64,000 nt of DNA from an uncultured Clostridia bacterium. GTDB lineage: Bacteria; Bacillota; Clostridia; Christensenellales; CAG-917. How positions within the stretch are numbered: the stretch's first letter is position 1; every line of letters begins with the position of its first letter. Below, piece after piece: positions 60,620 to 64,000 of this stretch. A program made the position numbers and the translations under genes. Under the pieces are notes generated by a model, which searched no databases, was not told the DNA's origin, and saw only the letters and a program-made list of their open reading frames with translations. The stretch spans positions 28,002 to 92,001 of the forward strand of contig CAKQGN010000006.1 of NCBI GenBank assembly GCA_934233745.1, given 5' to 3'.

Positions 60620-60728
60620 GCGGAGAAGAAGATGTAAGTCGTTGCTTTGCAACGAACATCTCTTAACTCCGCAGGTCTCCTACCACCAAGTGCAACCCTA
60701 CGGGTTGCGTAGGATTGCATTTTGGTGG
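60620..60728. repeat. Double palindromic element beside the RT gene
   Basis: Two adjacent nested hairpins. The first: GCGGAG (60620-60625)/CTCCGC (60667-60672), AGATGT (60630-60635)/ACATCT (60656-60661) and CGTTGC (60640-60645)/GCAACG (60649-60654). The second: CCACCAA (60683-60689)/TTGGTGG (60722-60728), TGCAA (60691-60695)/TTGCA (60715-60719) and CCTACG (60697-60702)/CGTAGG (60708-60713); GCAACCC/GGGTTGC is an alternative inner stem. There is no coding frame or T-run. It could be a miniature palindromic repeat or a structured RNA tail of the RT transcript. Confidence 0.7.
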
Positions 60729-60761
60729 CTGAGAGTTAGTAACGTAAATCGAATTTTTACA

Positions 60762-62618
60762 TTAAGTCATATGTTCTAATAATAACTCAAACAAATTCTT
60801 AATGCTTATAATTAAATCTTTTGACGAGTTATTATCGTCTAACAGTTCAGACGATGAATGTGAAACGGGATTTGCATTACGTAATTTGTGAGCCTTAGTA
60901 ATTATATCTGCACTATTTTGATCGTTTTTATAAAATGCGCAAAGACTTTTTTCCTGATAAAATTTGTTATAATTAGGTTTCTTATATTTAGAATTTTTGT
61001 TTTCAAAAAAATCAATGTCTGCTGTTGCTCTGTCAAAAAAATTTTTAAAATAGGCAAATGCGGTCATTAAATTCTTTTTATGATATTCGCACATAAAAAG
61101 AAAATAAAGAAACATTGTCTTTGTATCGTTCATAATTATAGATTGCAACTTGTTTGTTTTTTCATTATTAAATGTCAATATAAAACTCGATTTACAAAAT
61201 TTAACATAATAATCATATAATTGAGATTGCTGACCCTTCAAAACATTTAAAAGGTCAATATGATTAAACTGACTTTGGATTAAGTATGTGATTGAAATCA
61301 TTGTATCAAATGAATTCCATTTCCCTGCGCGCGCTCTTAAAAATAATTGATTTAAAAAGGCTTTAATCGCCGCGTTATTTTGGTTTTTCATTATTAGGAT
61401 AGTTAATCTTTTAGGATCCAAATATATAAAAGACAGGCTTTCGTTTAATAGTCTAACTAATTTTTGCGTTATTGCTTCTGTTTTAACTTTATCGTTACGG
61501 TCATAAATAAAATAATTAAACACTTCATTGGCAGTAAATTCTATATCATTAGAACTAAAATTTTTATTTATAAGTTCATTATATTTATCTATATCAATGC
61601 CGTTAGATGATATTTCATTTATTAGGTCATCTAAAAAATATTCCAAAGAATTTGGGAATAATTCTGCTATATTGCGCTTTTCTCCATTGACGTATTCATC
61701 ATATAAAGATTTTTTTAACTCATCATTTATTTCAACTGTTGATTTCAAACAACATTTTTTAGCATTTAAGGCAAGATCATATTCTTTTAATAGTGAAGAA
61801 TATTGATTTCGTATTTCATTATAAATATTGGTTAATTCACGTTTATTTGCGTTCGAAGATAATAATATATACATATCATCTACATATCGTATCATTTTGA
61901 AATCGGAAATGTTAAACTTATTACCATTTATGAATTTATGTAATTTAACATCAATGTCATCTAAATATATTACTGTCGATAAATACGAAGAAGCAATACT
62001 ATTTTCTAATAACGGGAAATTGCCACCTCCACAATATAACAATAATTCTTTTATGATTTGCAATTGAGATTGTGAAAATATGACTGAAATTTTATTACAG
62101 ATATTATCAATACGATTTAATAATTTATTGACATTTATATCAGAATAAAAATTTGAAATATCGGTTTTAATGAAATAATTATAACCGCTTATATTTGCAT
62201 TAACTTCTTTAAAAAAGTTATCATAATCTTGTTTATAAACAGGTCGCATTTGTTCATAATTGCCAGCATAATAAACCGATATATTGTCAACTCTTTGAGA
62301 CGTGTATTGGTCATATATTTCTTTCCCAATTGCTTGCAAGGTTAGATATAAAATTGGAGAAACAAGCGAAGCGTTTCTTAAACTGCCATCGCTTTTCTGT
62401 ATATAATTTGAAGATTGGTAGATATTGTTTGCAAATAGTAAAAATGAAAACGATTTTATGTATTTTGTGTAAAACTCTTCACTACACAAAAACAATTTGT
62501 CATTATAAGACAATTTTGTAAAAGGGAACCATTGTATATAAGATTTTTTCACGCCCGTTTTTAGTGAAAAGTACATATTGCAAACATCTTTCCACGTTTG
62601 ATATTTTATACAAAACAT
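60762..62618 (-). CDS. Abi-type (AbiA-like) reverse transcriptase with C-terminal HEPN-like motif
   Basis: About 618 residues if started at ATG 62618; starts at 62660 (overlapping the methyltransferase end) or 62576 are also possible. The RT core has DGSLRNASLVSP near 77-88, motif A IKTDISNFY with Asp near 153, motif B NFPLLENSIASSYLS and motif C RYVDDM with the catalytic YVDD near 245-248. A helical region of about 300 residues follows. Close to the C-terminus R-N-A-N-P-V-S-H (about 580-587) fits the HEPN RNase pattern R-X(4-6)-H. Length and plan match AbiA phage-abortive-infection RTs, which carry a C-terminal HEPN domain. No group II intron maturase domain. Much more AT-rich than the core genes, so likely acquired. 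DRT-type relatives are an alternative. Confidence 0.8.
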   Translation of the reverse strand: MFCIKYQTWKDVCNMYFSLKTGVKKSYIQWFPFTKLSYNDKLFLCSEEFYTKYIKSFSFLLFANNIYQSSNYIQKSDGSLRNASLVSPILYLTLQAIGKEIYDQYTSQRVDNISVYYAGNYEQMRPVYKQDYDNFFKEVNANISGYNYFIKTDISNFYSDINVNKLLNRIDNICNKISVIFSQSQLQIIKELLLYCGGGNFPLLENSIASSYLSTVIYLDDIDVKLHKFINGNKFNISDFKMIRYVDDMYILLSSNANKRELTNIYNEIRNQYSSLLKEYDLALNAKKCCLKSTVEINDELKKSLYDEYVNGEKRNIAELFPNSLEYFLDDLINEISSNGIDIDKYNELINKNFSSNDIEFTANEVFNYFIYDRNDKVKTEAITQKLVRLLNESLSFIYLDPKRLTILIMKNQNNAAIKAFLNQLFLRARAGKWNSFDTMISITYLIQSQFNHIDLLNVLKGQQSQLYDYYVKFCKSSFILTFNNEKTNKLQSIIMNDTKTMFLYFLFMCEYHKKNLMTAFAYFKNFFDRATADIDFFENKNSKYKKPNYNKFYQEKSLCAFYKNDQNSADIITKAHKLRNANPVSHSSSELLDDNNSSKDLIISIKNLFELLLEHMT

Positions 62619-62625
62619 ATATTTA

Positions 62626-63369
62626 CTATTTTTTAAACACAAACAAATACTCGTGGGCAAGGAGTAGGAAATTAAACTTTATGCTGTTTGTTTTCCAATA
62701 GCCCGTGGCTTTGCAGTTGTGTTGTTCCTTAATAATAATTTCTTTCGTTTTGAACCCTGCCATTTCAAAAATACGCATTGTTTCAAAAGCAAGTGGTTGA
62801 ATCATACCTTTTTTGCGCATATCTCCCATAAGTATAGCGCAAAACTTGTCCTTTTTCAATACCCGATAACACTCGTCTGCAACCTTGCCGATTTCAAACA
62901 AAAAATCTTTCATCGGCATAAGGGACATATCGCCGTCAATATCCTCACTGTAATGAATAATATCGGCATAAGGCGGGTGCGTGCAAATAAGGTCTATCGA
63001 ATTATCGGCAATGGACGAAAGATTACGCGCGTCGCCTTGCATAATACATATCGTCGGATTAAATTCACACTCAAAATTCAATTTACTTTTCGTAATTTCG
63101 AGTGCGTTAGGGTTAATATCAACGCCGATAAAATTTCTGTTTGTCAGTTTTGCCTCAACTGCAGTAGTGCCGCCACCGACGAACTGATCCAAAACAGTGT
63201 CGTTCTCTTTCGAATAACGCAGAATTATGTTTCTCGGAATATACGGTGACCAATTTCCGCGATATTTAGCGTCGTGTGTAGCCCATTTACCGCGATCGGG
63301 GAACGCCCAAACTGTATTTGTTTCGAGTTCGAAATTTTCAGGTTGTAACAGTCTGTTTTTCTTTGCCAT
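62626..63369 (-). CDS. DNA (N4-cytosine/N6-adenine) methyltransferase of a restriction-modification system
   Basis: 247 residues. The SAM motif I LDQFVGGGTTAVEAKL (Asp61 to Leu75) with GVDINP comes first. The catalytic motif IV THPPYADI follows (His131-Pro-Pro-Tyr134). So motif order is I then IV, unlike the beta class. The C-terminal half has VLKKDKFCAILMGDMRKKG and IIKEQHNCKATGYW, typical of small type II methyltransferases. The target base cannot be told from HPPY alone. It starts 3 nt after the nuclease gene stop and ends at the RT gene. Confidence 0.9.
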   Translation of the reverse strand: MAKKNRLLQPENFELETNTVWAFPDRGKWATHDAKYRGNWSPYIPRNIILRYSKENDTVLDQFVGGGTTAVEAKLTNRNFIGVDINPNALEITKSKLNFECEFNPTICIMQGDARNLSSIADNSIDLICTHPPYADIIHYSEDIDGDMSLMPMKDFLFEIGKVADECYRVLKKDKFCAILMGDMRKKGMIQPLAFETMRIFEMAGFKTKEIIIKEQHNCKATGYWKTNSIKFNFLLLAHEYLFVFKK

Positions 63370-63372
63370 ATA

Positions 63373-63912
63373 TTAGTCTTCAATGAGTTCCGGCGGAACA
63401 GGCAATCCCAATCTAGTCAACGGAATATATTCAAAATAGTAATCACAACCGACAGAATGGATATAATCCAACACATCTGCGTACTGTTCCTTTCTGAACC
63501 AATTATCCAACAAATAGATGTATTCAACATCGATATTTGCAGCCGACATCAATTTTTTATATTGTTTTTTCTTAAAATCACACGTTTGCAATTTTTCATC
63601 GACTGAACCTGCAACTTCTTGATGTTTGCATTCAATAATGAACAAAACGTTATTCAATAATACAAAAATACTATCATCTGGCAACAAGCGTTTGGAAATA
63701 TGCTTTGTCCAGTCAATTTCAAGATTTTTGAGAAATACCGAATAAAAACTATGTTTTTTATAAACTTCAGCCACTTTCTTGTCATCATAAAAAACTTCAT
63801 GACCAACAACAGAATAATGTGGTTGTTGCGTGAGAAAAGTAGACAAATCGGTTTTGCCTTCAAAAACTAAGCCTGTTCGAGTATTTCCCCCGCCTTTACC
63901 ACTCTTTATCAT
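63373..63912 (-). CDS. PD-(D/E)XK restriction endonuclease (type II-like)
   Basis: 179 residues. The N-terminus KSGKGGGNTRTGLVFEGKTD is a form seen in small type II restriction enzymes, with Glu18 in FE. The catalytic core is PD (78-79) followed by E94-C-K96 in FIIECKHQEVAGSVDEKLQT (read as ECKHQEVAGS), that is PD...ExK, and a conserved Gln/Lys helix KKKQYKKL. GGAGGG lies upstream and overlaps the stop codon of the partial methyltransferase. Two methyltransferase genes flank it, consistent with a type II R-M system. Recognition sequence unknown. Confidence 0.82.
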   Translation of the reverse strand: MIKSGKGGGNTRTGLVFEGKTDLSTFLTQQPHYSVVGHEVFYDDKKVAEVYKKHSFYSVFLKNLEIDWTKHISKRLLPDDSIFVLLNNVLFIIECKHQEVAGSVDEKLQTCDFKKKQYKKLMSAANIDVEYIYLLDNWFRKEQYADVLDYIHSVGCDYYFEYIPLTRLGLPVPPELIED

Positions 63913-63922
63913 ATTTACCCTC

Positions 63923-64000
63923 CTAATTGCAAATAAGCAATTCGTTTATTTTGCCGCGTTTATCGCCTTTGCTGTTTATTGCTCGGCTTGCTTCAACGCG
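63923..64000 (-). CDS. C-terminal fragment of a D12-class (Dam-like) adenine methyltransferase
   Basis: Only the last 25 codons are in the window (VEASRAINSKGDKRGKINEL, then LICN and TAG). The pattern R-x-I-x-x-x-G-x-x-R-x-K-x-x-E-L-L matches the extreme C-terminus of Dam-family N6-adenine methyltransferases (SISSNGGTRKKVDELL in E. coli Dam). The gene continues beyond the right edge. M(D12)-R-M order resembles the MboI/DpnII type systems, but the GATC target is not demonstrated. The fragment is short, so the call is tentative. Confidence 0.55.
   Translation of the reverse strand, partial: RVEASRAINSKGDKRGKINELLICN

Noticed and set aside
60620..60672. tRNA gene on the minus strand ending CTCCGCCA
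   Set aside because: An acceptor-like stem is present but there is no D-arm, anticodon arm or TTCGA-type T-loop at the required spacing.
60762..62618. Retron or group II intron reverse transcriptase
   Set aside because: No msr/msd-like RNA lies upstream (the methyltransferase gene abuts the RT), no maturase or endonuclease domain; C-terminal half is helical with a HEPN-like motif.

Overview
The window looks like a chromosomal segment of an anaerobic, low-to-moderate-GC Bacillota, most like an uncultured Clostridia lineage. The evidence is gene order and gene type: a rimP-nusA-ylxR-ylxQ-infB-rbfA operon, a mutS-mutL-miaA-ynbB run, a yicC-gmk-rpoZ-coaBC-priA-def-fmt-rsmB-rlmN-rsgA-rpe operon next to rpmB/asp23/yloV/recG, and a bacterial A-type RNase P RNA. 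No tRNA or rRNA gene was found. Nearly all of the window is housekeeping DNA with short gaps and many overlapping start/stop codons.

Layout. 1-655 is a non-coding tract of repeats, including a row of small hairpins separated by ATATCAC. 783-9685 (+) is the translation-initiation/ribosome-maturation operon rimP to nfo. 10223-18527 (-) is tRNA i6A/ms2i6A modification plus mismatch repair (miaB, mutS, mutL, miaA, ynbB). A class A PBP lies divergently at 18.7-21 kb. 21.0-23.4 kb (-) is the thiI/cysteine desulfurase sulfur-transfer pair. 23.5-29.5 kb (-) is a small membrane protein, a MutS2 lacking its Smr domain, and pheST. rnpB is at 31.3 kb (+). recN, argR and nadK (-) follow. A divergent small membrane protein (35.1 kb) has a strong promoter that would give a leaderless mRNA. 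35.4-37.7 kb (-) is tlyA, an OapA-like membrane protein and a ~580-nt structured non-coding RNA. recG, yloV, asp23, rpmB, then the rpe-to-yicC operon, ligA and pcrA continue to 57.7 kb. A two-repeat DUF1508 protein and a 4-TM protein follow.

Most notable region. At 37108-37686 (-) a ~580-nt non-coding RNA has a strong promoter (TTGACA-16-TATAAT with extended -10) whose predicted start coincides with the first base of a 10-bp terminal stem. It is followed directly by a CNNM/DUF21-like membrane protein and tlyA, with argR and recN nearby. This is the gene setting of the OLE (ornate, large, extremophilic) RNA and its partner OapA, so I read this as an OLE ribonucleoprotein locus. Here it sits between recG and tlyA, without dxs/ispA.

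The right end (60.6-64 kb, -) is an AT-rich accessory island. It holds the C-terminus of a Dam-like D12-class adenine methyltransferase, a small PD-(D/E)XK nuclease, a second DNA methyltransferase and an Abi-type reverse transcriptase with a C-terminal HEPN-like motif. The genes are nearly contiguous and end at a terminator beside a palindromic element. It reads as a restriction-modification system coupled to an abortive-infection RT.
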